From positions 15,557,464-15,621,463 of the forward strand of contig NC_051098.1 in NCBI RefSeq assembly GCF_901709675.1: 64,000 bases of DNA. Direction: 5' to 3'. This DNA is from Syngnathus acus. Taxonomy: Eukaryota; Chordata; Actinopteri; Syngnathiformes; Syngnathidae. Below the pieces are notes generated by a model that had not been told where the DNA came from, did no database searches, and saw only the letters and a list, made by a program, of their open reading frames with translations. The translations under genes were made by a program, and so were the position numbers. Shown piece by piece: positions 35,205 to 47,604 of the stretch. Positions within the stretch are counted from its first letter, which is position 1. Every line of letters starts with the position of its first letter.

Positions 35205-38200
35205 TTAAACGGGAGATGGTTGTTGTATCCCCGCCGGTGTAGGTTTGGGTTTGGGTTTGGGTTTGGGAGCATGGCGGCGTTTGGTTTTTCTCAGTGTCAA
35301 GGACAGTGGGTCCATAACGACGTCATAGCCGGATCCCTCGGGGATTCCTACGTGGGGACAAGGACGTGTCAGTCACATTGGAATGCACAAAGGCGTTAAT
35401 ATTATGACAAACACATTCAAAACAAAAAATTTAAATCCCCACAGTTAAAAGTTTCAATAAGAAATACATAGTAAAATAATTACAAAATAATTAATAAAAA
35501 AAAGCAATTAAATAATGAAAATATTAAATTAATAACGTACAATTTGACAGTTTCGTCATATATAAACTCCCTGGTGGTGTGTCACGGAATTAAATGTTTG
35601 AGAACCAAAAATACGAGCCCATACCGAAATAAATCTGCGGGGCGACCTGAAGGGGGCGCTGTGTACAGGAGCTGCCCAAACACATTGCAACATCAACACT
35701 GTGTCATGTTGATTAACTCCGACCTAAAGCGTCTGAATGCGTCATTACATTAAGTTTAAGGGTGTGTACAATGATGCAATTACCATACATAAATGAATTT
35801 TTATGTATCTCCAACCCCACACAGATTTGCTTCAAAATACAACAACTATTTTCAAATCATTAAATCATTTGGGGATTTTGTTTTCATGTATTTTAATAGC
35901 CGCGTGTTTATTATTTAATACAGCAACCACCAGATCTTTTTTGTTTTTTGTTTGCTAAACGAAGGCAAATAAAACGCAAGTTGTCGAGTTCTTAGCTTCT
36001 ATCTCACCATGAATGCCGATCATGTGCTCCAGGATCAGGACCCTCTCGGCCAGGATCTTCAAAGCCTCCCTGAGTTGCGGTATCGCGTCCGGCTTGAATT
36101 CAAAATGTCACCATTAAAAGGGAAGCGGGTTAAGTGTCAAACAAGTGTACCGACTCCTCACATCTTTGAAGCTTTCACCCGGCTCGCCTTTGAGCCCCGG
36201 TTGTCCCTGAGAAAGAAAAAGGCAATCATCGTGTCAAGTCTTTATTACTTCTGCTTCGTAGAACGCAACATGTGTATACTCACAGCTAGGCCCGGATCGC
36301 CTGATTCACCTGGAGGCCCCTGAAGGAGGAATAAAGAAAACCAGAGCACATATTTTAGCACCCTTGTTCCCATGAACTCGTCCTGGTCTTCAGCGGACCT
36401 CCGGTCTTAAATCATTGCACTGGGATCAGCTTTAAAGGCGGAGGCCCGCTGGAGAGGGGCGCGTAGTGGCCTTGGACAAAGAGAGCCGGGCGGATTAGTC
36501 ACGGACTGGAGCGAGGCTTTGAAGAAAAGCCGCTTCACCTTTCGGATCATATGACATCACGGGACACGTACGGGGAAATAGGATCCAATCAATTTGTTCA
36601 GCTGCACAAATCATCCGAAAACAAATATTTTGTATGAATGGATCAGTCTCACCCTTTGGCCCGGATCGCCTCTCGGTCCAGGAATTCCAGGCTGGCCCGG
36701 GTCGCCGTCCTTGCCCTGGTGTAAAACACAAGGACGCACATTAATGATGATTTCCTGATTCATTGATTGAAGTGAAAGGTGCTCACGTTCTGTCCCGGTA
36801 AGCCCGGAATCCCCGAACCGCCCCTCGGTCCTAAAGGACCTGCACACAATCATTGGTGTGGACGTATGAATACAAAAGGTATAGGAATGGATGAACGTTT
36901 ATACCTTGAGATCCAGGTGGGCCGGGTGGACCAGGTGGACCCGGGGGGCCATTTAGACGGATGTACTCTCCGTCTGGACAATTGCAAAAAAATCAGAAAA
37001 GTTGGTCAAAGCGCAAACTGGCCACCTTCAAAACAAATTGGCCGACTTTCTACAGATGAATCTGTTTGTGTGTTTCCTTGTCGTTTTAGGACTTGCATGG
37101 CAGGTCTACTTGCCAGGTGTCTCACGTTGCGTCCCGTGAGAAGCGAATAATCCCGTCGTCTCGACTATACAATTATGTCGTGCAACCAACTGCGCGGATG
37201 AGTGACAAAAAAAAGAACATTCTCAACACGCCAATAGTTTCCTTTCCCACCCCGCCCAAGCGTAGGCTGTTTTATTAACATTTATTTTTGCACATGACTA
37301 ATTATTGAAAAACAAATCTGTCAGGAGGAAAAGGAAAACAAGACTTTTGACAGATGCCAGCCAAAGTTTGGTCAAGTGTTTATTATTTTATATTATGATC
37401 ATTTGTGGGTTGTATGTTTTTAGCTTTTTCCAATGAGGCTTTTTTTTTTCTTTGGACAACTACACAGCATCAAAAGCTCTCTGTGGGGTTGTGGAGGGCC
37501 CACGGGCAGCAGGGTCTCCACCCCAGTGTTGGAAGCCAAAACTTGAATTAAGATAACAGAAGATTGGAGATCATAAGCGTCACGATTGAGGTTAGATTAT
37601 TCCCACTGTGTCCATGACCGACAGCAACAGCAGGACCATCCGAGCCAGGGCTCATTAAACGCCATATTAGGCACTCGCTGTGTTTTCATAGAAAACACGC
37701 GAGATTTGGAAGCGGCGCCTTGTTCTCAACATGCAAGAAATCTGAAAGAAAAACTTAAAACACACTTCCTCTTCACTTAAGCATATGTTCAGCTTGCCCC
37801 GAGTCGAGGCTGTGTTGTTACATGTCTCGAGTCCACGGAGGGGGAAAAAAAAAAGAAGCAGATTTTCCTCTGGAAGTCATTTTCTTATGTTCCACTCGGC
37901 TCCAACCTGGTAGCCTCGCCAAGAAAGTTAACATGAGTGGCAGACCATCTCCTCCCTCGCTGGCCGTTGGCCACGGCGTGTTCCCCCGAAACGCACACAG
38001 TTGTGCTGACAGCTAACAAATTAGGGCCGATTTACAGCCGCTTGATTCCCCCCCCGAAGCTAACATGGTCCAGCAGACCCAAATCTGCATTGTTCCAGAC
38101 CCGCAGACCGACACTTGTGGGGCCTTGAGAGGCAGACACAGCTTAATCAGAGCAAGCTGAGCACACATGGATGTCTGCTGCCTCCTAGCGGTGAGAATCG

Positions 38201-40798
38201 CAATCCAACTCTTTTGGATGACCAATTTTCAATGCTTGTAAATCTTTTGACAGTAAGTACCACCTAAATAAAAAATGAGTCTTGCAAGTACAACATTAAC
38301 AGTGGCGTAGTAGGTCAAAGTGTTCGGCAAATGTTTTATTCTGAAACAAATTCGATTGGCGCGTTGTCTTTTTTTGTGTGCGTACAATAATAAAGAGTAA
38401 TTGCACACCCACTACAGTAGGTGGCAGTGGCGCTCATTAAATTTTTGTCAGGCAAATTGATGCTTCTAAAATATTTTCTGAAAGACTTAAAACAAGTTAT
38501 TTTTTGTTGTAAGTTGATCTATATAACCTTTTTGTTTGTTTGTTAGTAAGGATATAATGTAATAGGTGTACTTATGACAATTTTATAGACAAATCTTATT
38601 ATGTATAGTTGCAGCTGAGAGTTGGGGAAGGGCGCAAAATGTTTTCTTCTTTCTAGGACTGTGTGACCGAAAAAAAATATTGAAAAGCACAGCTCTAAAG
38701 TCATACAACAGCACATTTTGTAATCCCCCCCCGCTGGCTCTTAAGTGGAAAACCCCCAAAGAAAGGGGGACCTGTGATATCTATCAGGGTAAATGTGATG
38801 ATAACCATCTGAGAATTGGAAATGAAATTTACAGCGACGCAGTAATGCCGTAGACAGTCTGTCCTTGCTGCTCAGTATAAAATGGCCGTCAGAATAATTA
38901 ACAGAAAAACATGTCAAATCGCCATCGCACTATTAAGGAGGAAAAAAAAAAATATCTCAATATTATTTCTCTTTCTTGTGATTTTATACTTGGCCTTCAG
39001 CCTCCATTGTTTTTGGTGGTCTGTTGTAAAGTGTGGCACAGCTACGTCAGCAAAGCACACGGGAACAATTAAACTCAATGAGCACCAGCGCTCGTCTAGT
39101 AAAACCGTGCTTCGCGAAATGCGTAAGACACATTGCTCGTTTAAGTCCTTAAAGAAACTGCTGCTCGAGTCGTTTTCCACCTGTAAACTCTTTTCCATTC
39201 ATACGCTCTTTCCCCCCCCCCCCCCCCCCCCCCTCAGAGTATGAATGAAGAGCAGGAAAGGTTGAGCATTGTAAGTGTGACCTCCTCACCTTGATCATCC
39301 ACTTGGAACACATCCCCCCTCACGTGCACGAGAGAAGTCCTGGAAGGAGGAGCTGGAGGGCCAGGTGGGCCAGGTGGGCCGGGGAGACCCCCTTCACCAG
39401 GATCACCTTTGCCCCCTTTTAGGCCTGACCACAAACACTTAATAAGTTAAACAGATGATCCTCCTTCCGCCAAACAATGTAAAAATGTCTTACCGATGAC
39501 TCCGGGAAGGCCTGTTCTTCCTGGTGAACCCCGAGGTCCGGCCGGGCCCGGTGGTCCGGCGGGCCCCGGCTCGCAATCACATTTAGCTGTTTAACGGATA
39601 TATCGGTTTATAGTATGTCGGGTTGCCATAATATCTGCAGTATCTATAAAATATCACTAGGTGGCAGTAGTGCTGTCAAAAGTTTGATATTATTTCCTAT
39701 GAAAATAATTTTCTTTTCTTTTTCTTTTTTTTTTACGGATTGCATTTGCTTCATAATTTATCAGCGAAATTCTTCAACTGTCCAGACCTAGTTAATGTAT
39801 ATTTTTTTAAAGTAATATTTAAAGGCAGTATTTACACACCTGGAGGAGTCGGTAACGGTGCATCCACCTCGTTGTCAGCCGATCCCTGTGTTGGCCTGAC
39901 GACAGCCGGTGATGGCAATCGGATTCCTTCTAAGATCTTGAGCTATCACGAAATAAGCAGCAGAAGAAGAGAAGATAAATTTCGCTCACAAACTCCATGA
40001 GCATTTAGCCGGCCCCTTACCTGTGACTCGATGCTGTTGATTCTGACGCTCATGTCTGTGAATGTGGTGCAGTTCATGCACTCTGCAGACAGGAAAAAGA
40101 AGGAATTGGTGGATTGAACAATTTGACATTTATTCACATTTCATACTCCGGCAGCAGCAGCAGCAGCATTGGGAAGACCGGCCAAGACATACAAGAACAC
40201 CGCTCGTCGTCATCGGCTCATACTCGAGAGCTTGTTAGGAATCCCTCCAAAAAAAAAAAATCACGTCGCTCACTCGCAGGATAAATATTATTTCACGACA
40301 TTTTTCTTTAACACAATAAATGAAGCCCAGCGTGCACACCTGCTTGTCTCCCAATTTGGCGTATTTTCAGTCTGCCCGAAAAAAAACTGTGGAGCGGAAT
40401 ACAAACCCACACACTCACAGATATTTTTGCATGGCAAACAAAAACATATTTAAAGGCACAGTTCAAACAAATGAGGTGGTCTTTCCTGGCAGAGGCCTCA
40501 GGAATAAGTGTGGTGATGTTTCATCTCATTTCAACATAAATGGGTGTTAGTGGGTTTGAGTCATCATGAATACATATAATAAATACAATAAGGGAAGAGC
40601 TTCGGATATACAGTGCTTGACATTAACGACGTTAAAATAGAACAATTAAGACACATTAAAGTATTAGTGTTACTTATTTTAAGTTAGGATTTTAAATGTT
40701 TACCAGCCTATTAGCAAACTAGAATAAATTGTAAGCCCACAGAAGATGTGACCAAGCACATATTCCCCCCAAAAAATTAAGAAGGAAAAAACAATTTC

Positions 40799-40838
<40 letters not shown>

Positions 40839-43800
40839 TCAATTAAATAGGAGCTTTTCTCTGTTTTTTGCGGAAAATGTGGTCAGACTTATTTCCCCCC
40901 AAAAGATAAAAATAAAAAAACGCATATAGGAGCTATTTCCCAAAAAATATATATATATACTACACTATATTTTTTCAATAGGAGCTTTTTTCTGGTCTTT
41001 GCCTCAAGTGTGGAATGTCAGCTGTCAGTCCCGAAGAGGTTGACCCACCCGCGTTGTGGTCATAGCAGAACAAGCCAGAACGGGAAACAACTGGCGCTCA
41101 TAAATAACGCGACAACAAAAATGACCCCAGCGGCTGTGCTCTGGCGAAATCGGCATCTCCGACCGCAGGGTGCAGGATGCTAACAGCGGCTGCTGAGGTT
41201 TCTGCGTCGCTGAAATAGGACGCCGTGTACCCCAGCGTCTATGCACGTTAATCCGGTCCTGTGGTGTGCTAGATGTTCATGGGTGTGGTTTCTCAAAGCT
41301 TCATTTGGACATCTTGAATCTCCCCTTTGGAACACGGCCACCAGCGGAAGTGACAATCAACCGCTCGCATTCCAAAGGATGCGTCAATCTAAACACTGAA
41401 AATTGGTTTGTTGTGACTGGCCGCGGAGAGGCGAGACTCAGAAAGTCGGCGAGGTCTTGGCGGGCACATTGAGATGCTAAAACCGATCAAAATGTGATCA
41501 TTCTTCAAGAATATATTCTGACTACATGTGCTGCACCACCGTTTGTGTTCAAATAGCTACATGTTGCTTAAATTGAATATATGCAACTGGTGGAAGGTTT
41601 TTCTTTTGTTTAGCTTGAGACAGTAAACATCTTTCGTCTCAAGTATTTTATATGCATCTCGTTATTCGGCTGCCTTAGTGTGAAAATACGCTCTGATGAA
41701 GCAATAATAGAGTTCTGGCTAAAAGGCACAGGTGGATAAACTATATATGTATAAAAAATAAAAAAGGCTGCTGGCTGTTCTATGTCAAATTCAGCCGAGT
41801 TATCTATCAAAAGAGAAACAAGCGTCGCAGTACAGTATGATTGATTTCCGCTCTCCGGGCCTCTTAAGAGCCTTTCTTCAACGCTAATGGGCTAACTTGT
41901 CTTGTTCAGAGTCGAGAATCAGCCGGCCGTATGTTATTACACCAGAAAAACATACACAGCAGCAAACCATGAAAAAAAAAAAAACGGTTTTCCAATGGGA
42001 TTTCCATTTCTGAGGTTGGAATTCAACTATGTCGGGTTAGAAAACCAAAGTTCCCTTGTGTTCACGCTGATGTTTACAATGAGACGGCAGCTATAGGGGT
42101 CTCGCTTGGATCCATAATTACACGGAAGACAGCGCTATTTTTCTTGGGCTGTACTCAAAGTCATGGGATATGAATTCCAATTGGGTCGTGTTGAGTGAGA
42201 AGCCAAATAAACAAAAACAAACAAAAAATATGGAGGGAAACATTGGTCTCGACATAGAATCATAAGTCAGATCAATGGAAGACTGATTTACTGTCGTAAA
42301 TATTTCACAAAGTATACCACAGCTCAAATGTTGAGGCTTCAATATTTTCTCCATCAGTCCTGAATATAGATCCGAGGAACCCGCAGACAACTTCCAAGAA
42401 AAAAAAGCCACATTGGTCTCAACCGCCGAGTGGTCAACTTTTGCTTGGCATCAAAAACAGCTGGCATAAACACACACACACACATGGAAGCAAAAAAAAA
42501 AAACAACACACCTACACACATCCTGACAGACAGACAGACCAACACAAATCACGCTTTTTGGTCCCACACCCATTTTGGCCACAGAGTTGAAAGCGCCATG
42601 ATACCACTTGACAGCTCACAACTTCACAAACATTTTTACGCTAGACGTGATGCAATGAGCAATTAACCGCGATGCCAATCGTCTCATCACCCGGGCACCG
42701 AGCCTTGGACCGCGGGCGGGATGGGCCCCGACGATACAACTCGTCATCTTTGAATGACACAATCTTGCGTTGGTTCCGCAGGGGAGCAACAGCCATGACA
42801 CAACGGAATGAAAGATGATTGCGGTTCGATTGATGTTTTTTTTACGGCCGGGGACATAAGAGTGAAGAATGGCACAATTTGATGTCGTAAAGGAACATTA
42901 TGAGCAAAAGCAAACATTGTCTGGTTTCAACGGCACAACAACCAGCTGGGTTTGGGCCGCTCTGTTTTTTTTTGGGTCAATCCCGTACAGCGAGAAACCG
43001 CAAAAACCACAGTTAAGGTTTCCGAAACTTTCAACAGCACCCACCCCCCTCTTTTTGTTTTGAGGGACACGTAAATTATGCTGGCTCCCACGGTCACAAC
43101 TGACAATTCAGGTTTCTAGTTCCTGTGGAAAGCTCCGGCAGTAAAATGCATCTCTAGTCCGTGTGGGTTTCATTGATGTTAAGTTTAAAAAAATAAATAA
43201 AAAAAAATCTCCAAAGGGGGTTGTAACCAGCAAACAATTCCCTCACATATAAACAGGCGAAGTTCCCAGCCTGTTTTGACTACAAAAAAAAAATACATTT
43301 TACGGACACATATGGCTCTTATCAAACTCTCAACCGTTTCCAAGAACTTAACCAGCTTAACTCGAGTGGACGCAGACGGAAGGAGGAAGAAAAAGGAAAG
43401 GCGTCATTAGGACCCGATGAGAAGTTGTTGAAAGGAATGGAAAACACACAAGGAGCAGGGAGAGGAACATCATCCATCAGGCACATGAGAGCGTGAACAG
43501 CTGAGCGTTAGCAGGTCAAAGGTCAACGTCTGACCCATTTGCGAGCAAACATCGCTCGTCTTATCGAAGTTGCGGGCTACGGAAGCATGCGTCTGTTTTA
43601 TCGCTTTATGCACGGAATACGTTGAAGGGAACATCTAAGACACATCCCCTCCTATCTCGGGGTTCATCATGAAACATTGGGGTTCAATGACAAGAAAGAG
43701 GGGTCAAGTATTGTTGAAGAGTCTTAAAATTGGAACGAAAAGAAGGGTTGGAGGTGAAGATGAGTGCAATGTCAAAATGAATTATTCGCTTCTTCAACAT

Positions 43801-46548
43801 TGCTTTTCTTTTATCTGTTTTGTTTGAACAGCACAGACATTGGAATTGGAGGGGGGGGGGTAAAAGTCAACCCACAAATATGAAGCCTTTGGAGATAATA
43901 GCAGTAAAAGGCAGGACCATTAAGTCGAATTTATAAAAGGGCAGTCAATGTTGCTAACTTACCAAATTAATCGCTCTATTTTTTTTTTTTAGACTCAGGA
44001 AAAAAGACCCTTGGGAATTTTCAGATATTTTCCATATGACTGTATTTTGCCTACGTCGCTTTGCCTCACCTGTACAAATTCTACATTAGAAAAGAAAAAA
44101 AATACTCCCAAGGTGAGCCATGCGGTTTGAATTGTTCAACCATTTCCAGGAGGGCTCTCTGAAGTGGAGCCAAAATCCCATCAAAGCAGAACCAGAGACG
44201 ATGAGGTCATCTTCATCGGCCGAGACTATCGCTCCGATTAAACCGGGAACTCAATGCGGCCATTTTTTCTACTTCCAGAATCAATCTCCTGATATACCAT
44301 AGTGACCCTTTGAAATAAAATGTCTGTGACATTTTATTAGCTGATTAGGAAGCACTGTTCTGCTTTCTGGCCTCACTCCCGTCTGCATCACAAAAACCTT
44401 GCGTGGATTTTTTTTATTTTTATAGCCACCGTATGTTCCACATGCCTGTTGTCACGCTTAATTATTCCAAGCGAGGCCTTATTTCCATTTTGTAGCAGCT
44501 GGGGCCACTGCGCCATACCTTCATGTGTATGTCCGCTCTACTGTCAATGACATCAGCCTTTTTTTTTTTTTTTAGAGGTGTAATTAACAAAATCCAGCGT
44601 AGTGTGCCAGCCGTCCAGATGGCGATGATTTGCCCTGCACTCGACGGCAATTACAAGTACGTAAATCAGTTTAGTCCAGCCTTAAACAAACAGACATAAT
44701 ACTTCTTCACACTTTGAGAGCCGCTTTGGTCTCCAGTGAACCATAATCGCTGGCATTAGAAAAAGCGTCAGTATAACCATGTGTTAATCGTTGGGTGAAA
44801 TAATATCCAGCCCAACTTAAATAATCCTTTCCAACGGCTTTTGTAGTAAAGTCTCGCTAGATTCCATTAGCTAATGTGCGCTTTCTGTTGGTTAGCCAAA
44901 AACGTACTTTCCAAGTGCAATAATGCTAATTATGTTAAATTTGAGTTTGCGAGGTCAAGATAACAACTCGGGGCAGGCCGTGCCAGCGCTTTGAGAGCAC
45001 AATTATGCAACGAGGCTAAAATGGGCCACTCAAGCGGTGCAACGGCGAAGCCCTACGTCATGTCAAGAATTCTTTTGAGACATTTGGGGTGTATCTTAAT
45101 CGCAAACATTGAGCATGAATTTGCTCGAACTTTGCGGGTATTTGATTTCAAGTGGAATCGTGCCTGTATATACGCACGCACTTCTGCGGAAACCACCAAG
45201 ACTGTTCCAGACTTTCTTTACGCCAAAGTGGGTGCACCGTTTGTGGTCTGTGGTATCTGAGAGCAGCAGTGGGCGTCATTAAAGTGTCCTACCGCAACTC
45301 TTTTTACACATCTGCTGGTTATTCCACTGTTTTTCATTTATTCGTTCAATTGACTCCAACAATACCAGTGTTTAACGGAGCGGTATATTGTATGTATATG
45401 GAGTAAGGGTCGAATTTTTTTTTTGGTATATTTATGTTCCTAAATGTAACAGACTTGATTAAAGCCAGCAGTCATATGAAGGGACCAGTAGCACAATTAG
45501 CCAGGTACTCGCTAGGAAGCATTAATTGAAGCACAGGAAACTGCCTAGTGCTAAAAAAGCCTCGAGACACTTTTAAACACAATGTGTTCTTCCTGCAATG
45601 TATTTTTTATTTTTTTTTTAAGATGGAGGAACAAAAATAAGACTCGTCTCACCTTCCAGACAATCCTTGCCAAAATACCCGGGGCAGCACCTCCACTCTA
45701 ATGCAGTCACCTGCTTGTAGGAAACCATGAAAGATGGTCTGAGGATAGTCCTGTAACTGATGAAAAAAAACAACTTAGTTACAAAGACATGCCTAAAATG
45801 TGTCCAAGAAAAAAGAAGAGGAAACATTTTATTGTATTACCTGAGAACTTTGGAACAAGTTGTAGGCCAGCGGCAGGTTTGAAGCACCCTCTGCACGGTG
45901 GGTTGGGTCCCATTGTGCACCTGACAGGACACCGTCTTGGAAACAGTATACTGACACCAGTTCCTAAGACATAGAGGATTTGGGGAAATATTCTATTTAG
46001 TATGCAGTTTGAAATAGGGGAGTATGTGAACTGGCGTGGCCATGTGACAGAAGTGACATGATCAAAAATACAATTTGCAAAACAGAATTATCAATCGCCC
46101 CATTCACTGCCTGCAATTAGCAGTTCACCTCACCTAGCTTTTTTAAAAAAAAGTATCCGCACTGGCCCTGTGGCACACCAAATATTGCAGTATGGCATCA
46201 CGACCACCCATCGCAGTGCATTCTGGGAATTGTAGTCATTATATGGTATTTGCGCTTTACTTAGAGGACAATGTTTCAAAAATAATAATAAAATGCAGCA
46301 GAATTATAACGAGGGTAAACAAGATGACTAAAATAAGAGCATGACGAGATGTGCAGGTATGCTCACCTGGGTTGGGATCCGCTACCAGGCGGTTCAATAG
46401 GGGCACTCAGCCCTTTTATCTGTACGACGCGCGGCCGCTGCACGGTGATGCCCGGGAGCCGATAAACAAAACCCGTTCCCAGCGATACCCCGAATAAACA
46501 CGTCCATGTGCAAAAAGTATACAAAAGCACCGAAGTCATTTTGGTCAT
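35205..46548 (-). CDS. col26a1: col26a1: collagen type XXVI alpha-1 (EMI domain + collagen), 14 coding exons
   Basis: A secreted extracellular-matrix protein. Coding exons: 46367-46548, 45841-45963, 45653-45756, 40021-40082, 39840-39942, 39494-39586, 39290-39424, 36905-36973, 36787-36839, 36653-36715, 36284-36319, 36162-36206, 36008-36092, 35205-35347. They join in frame to 1296 nt (431 aa). Order: signal peptide (SVLLYTFCTWTCLFGVSLG); EMI domain (RNWCQYTVSKTVSC ... ALEWRCCPGYFGKDC); ECMNCTTFTDMSVRINSIES linker; two Gly-X-Y blocks split by SRTSLVHVRGDVFQ; then LREALKILAERVLILEHMIG, which with the linker points to COL26A1 rather than EMID1. Several collagen exons have classic sizes (36, 45, 63 nt). 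The C-terminus carries a KPKPKPKP run encoded by a hexanucleotide repeat. The small exon borders are hand-called. The gene neighbours cux1, as in human 7q22.1. Confidence 0.92.
35245..35269 (-). repeat. In-frame hexanucleotide repeat in the last col26a1 exon
   Basis: Four copies of GTTTGG on the plus strand encode Lys-Pro repeats on the minus strand. Copy-number change would lengthen or shorten the basic tail without a frameshift. Confidence 0.75.
38174..38194 (-). promoter_or_regulatory. CTCF-like site in col26a1 intron 7
   Basis: The minus strand reads CACCGCTAGGAGGCAGCAG, matching the CTCF core with one or two changes. A plus-strand relative, CAGTAGGTGGCAGTGG, lies nearby at 38415-38430. 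Confidence 0.35.
39213..39234 (+). repeat. Poly-C tract in a col26a1 intron
   Basis: A run of about 22 C lies 55 nt past the 3' end of the exon at 39290-39424. On the transcript strand this is a G-run just downstream of the donor. Confidence 0.8.
39652..39667 (+). promoter_or_regulatory. CTCF-like site in col26a1 intron 5
   Basis: ATCACTAGGTGGCAGT fits the CTCF core CCACTAGGTGGCAG with one or two changes. Confidence 0.35.
40083..45652. other. col26a1 intron 3 (5.6 kb)
   Basis: No exon was found. The intron includes a duplicated ~130-bp unit (40760-41012), AT and CA repeats and A/T runs. Nothing else was recognised. Confidence 0.5.
40760..41012. repeat. Tandem duplication of a ~130-bp AT-rich unit
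   Basis: Both halves run in the same order: ttccccccaaaa, an A-rich stretch, ccaaaa(at)n, poly-T, caat(a), ataggagcttttt, then ctg-ttttgc. The halves differ in AT length and several bases. Confidence 0.6.
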
Positions 46549-46715
46549 TTTCGAAAGTGTATCCCTGACGTGAATGCTGCGGATGACGAGACGTCCTCGC
46601 GAATTAAAAAGTCATCTTCAGCGCGGTGGTCGTGCAGTTAGTTCCCCGGCTTGAAACAAAAGTGCTGCTGTCACACAGGCTCTTCCTATATACTGTGGTA
46701 CAATGCGGCTTTCTG

Positions 46716-47370
46716 ACGTGTGACACATTGTGCGGAGTCAAATATCCACCGCGCGTAAAAGGCGCATTGGATGCGAGTCAAGGGCTGAACCCATAGTGCG
46801 TAAAAGCCATTACTAATCTATAATCTGTCTATAATTACAGGAACCTCATTAGGAATAAACGTGGGAAACAAAACCACTGGTTGTCATTTCCGAGACTTAT
46901 GTGACACAAAGGGGCACCCATTTCTTCCCTATAAACATAAAGTTGGATTAATTCATTTGAAAAAACGCCCATTAGACGTCTAATTACGGGAACGTCGATA
47001 GAAATGAACGAGGGAACCAAAACCACTTCATGTCATTTTAGGGAATGATGCGACACAAAATTCCTCGAATAAAGATGCATTGATTAATTCTTTATAAACC
47101 ACCCAGTGCGTAAAAGCCACTACTAAGTAACCGCCTAATTACAGGAACTTCATTCAAATGAACGTAACCTAAACCACTTCTTGTCATTCGGTAACTAATG
47201 TGACACAAAAACACCACTTTTGCCTTTATTCATTTATAAACCTAAATTAATTTGGGTCCGTAAATCCTTTACAAAGTCATGGTCTAATTACAGGAAGCCA
47301 TTAGGAAGGAAGGTGGGAAGCAAAGGCGCTTGACATTCCCGTGACACAAACGGCACCCATTTCACGCCTG
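46716..47370. repeat. Tandem array, ~150-bp unit, four copies plus a partial
   Basis: TAATTAC(A/G)GGAA starts at 46832, 46981, 47136 and 47285 (spacing 149, 155, 149). A second landmark, (G)YGACACAAA, recurs at 46901, 47050, 47200 and 47341. A third, TGCGTAAAAGCCA, lies at 46797 and 47107, with a decayed form at 46752. A partial unit with GTGACACA is near 46719. The array fills the spacer between the divergent col26a1 and srprb genes. Confidence 0.85.
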
Positions 47371-47604
47371 CAACCCTCAAAATATGCACCAATCACTTAA
47401 TTTGAGTAAACTACACCACGTTACATAAAGAGTTACCAATTATCATAGAGTAACATCCCATTTTAGCGCAATAGAATCTCCTAAGGATGTGAGTGTTGGG
47501 ACGCAGCGACACCATCAGGTTGCATGGCGTCAGTACAAGCCTTTCCCCCAAGAAGTAGACGTGTCCCACGTTGTGAGTTGCACATTTAACTAGCACATTG
47601 ATCG

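Larger units (their letters stand above)
37000..39289. other. col26a1 intron 7 (2.3 kb)
   Basis: Lies between the exons at 36905-36973 and 39290-39424. No exon is seen. It carries two CTCF-like motifs (near 38176 and 38412) and the poly-C tract close to its upstream end. Confidence 0.5.

Noticed and set aside
47388-47580. ER-stress element (CCAAT-N9-CCACG) upstream of srprb
   Set aside because: CCAAT and CCACG are both present, but their spacing is about 22, not 9.
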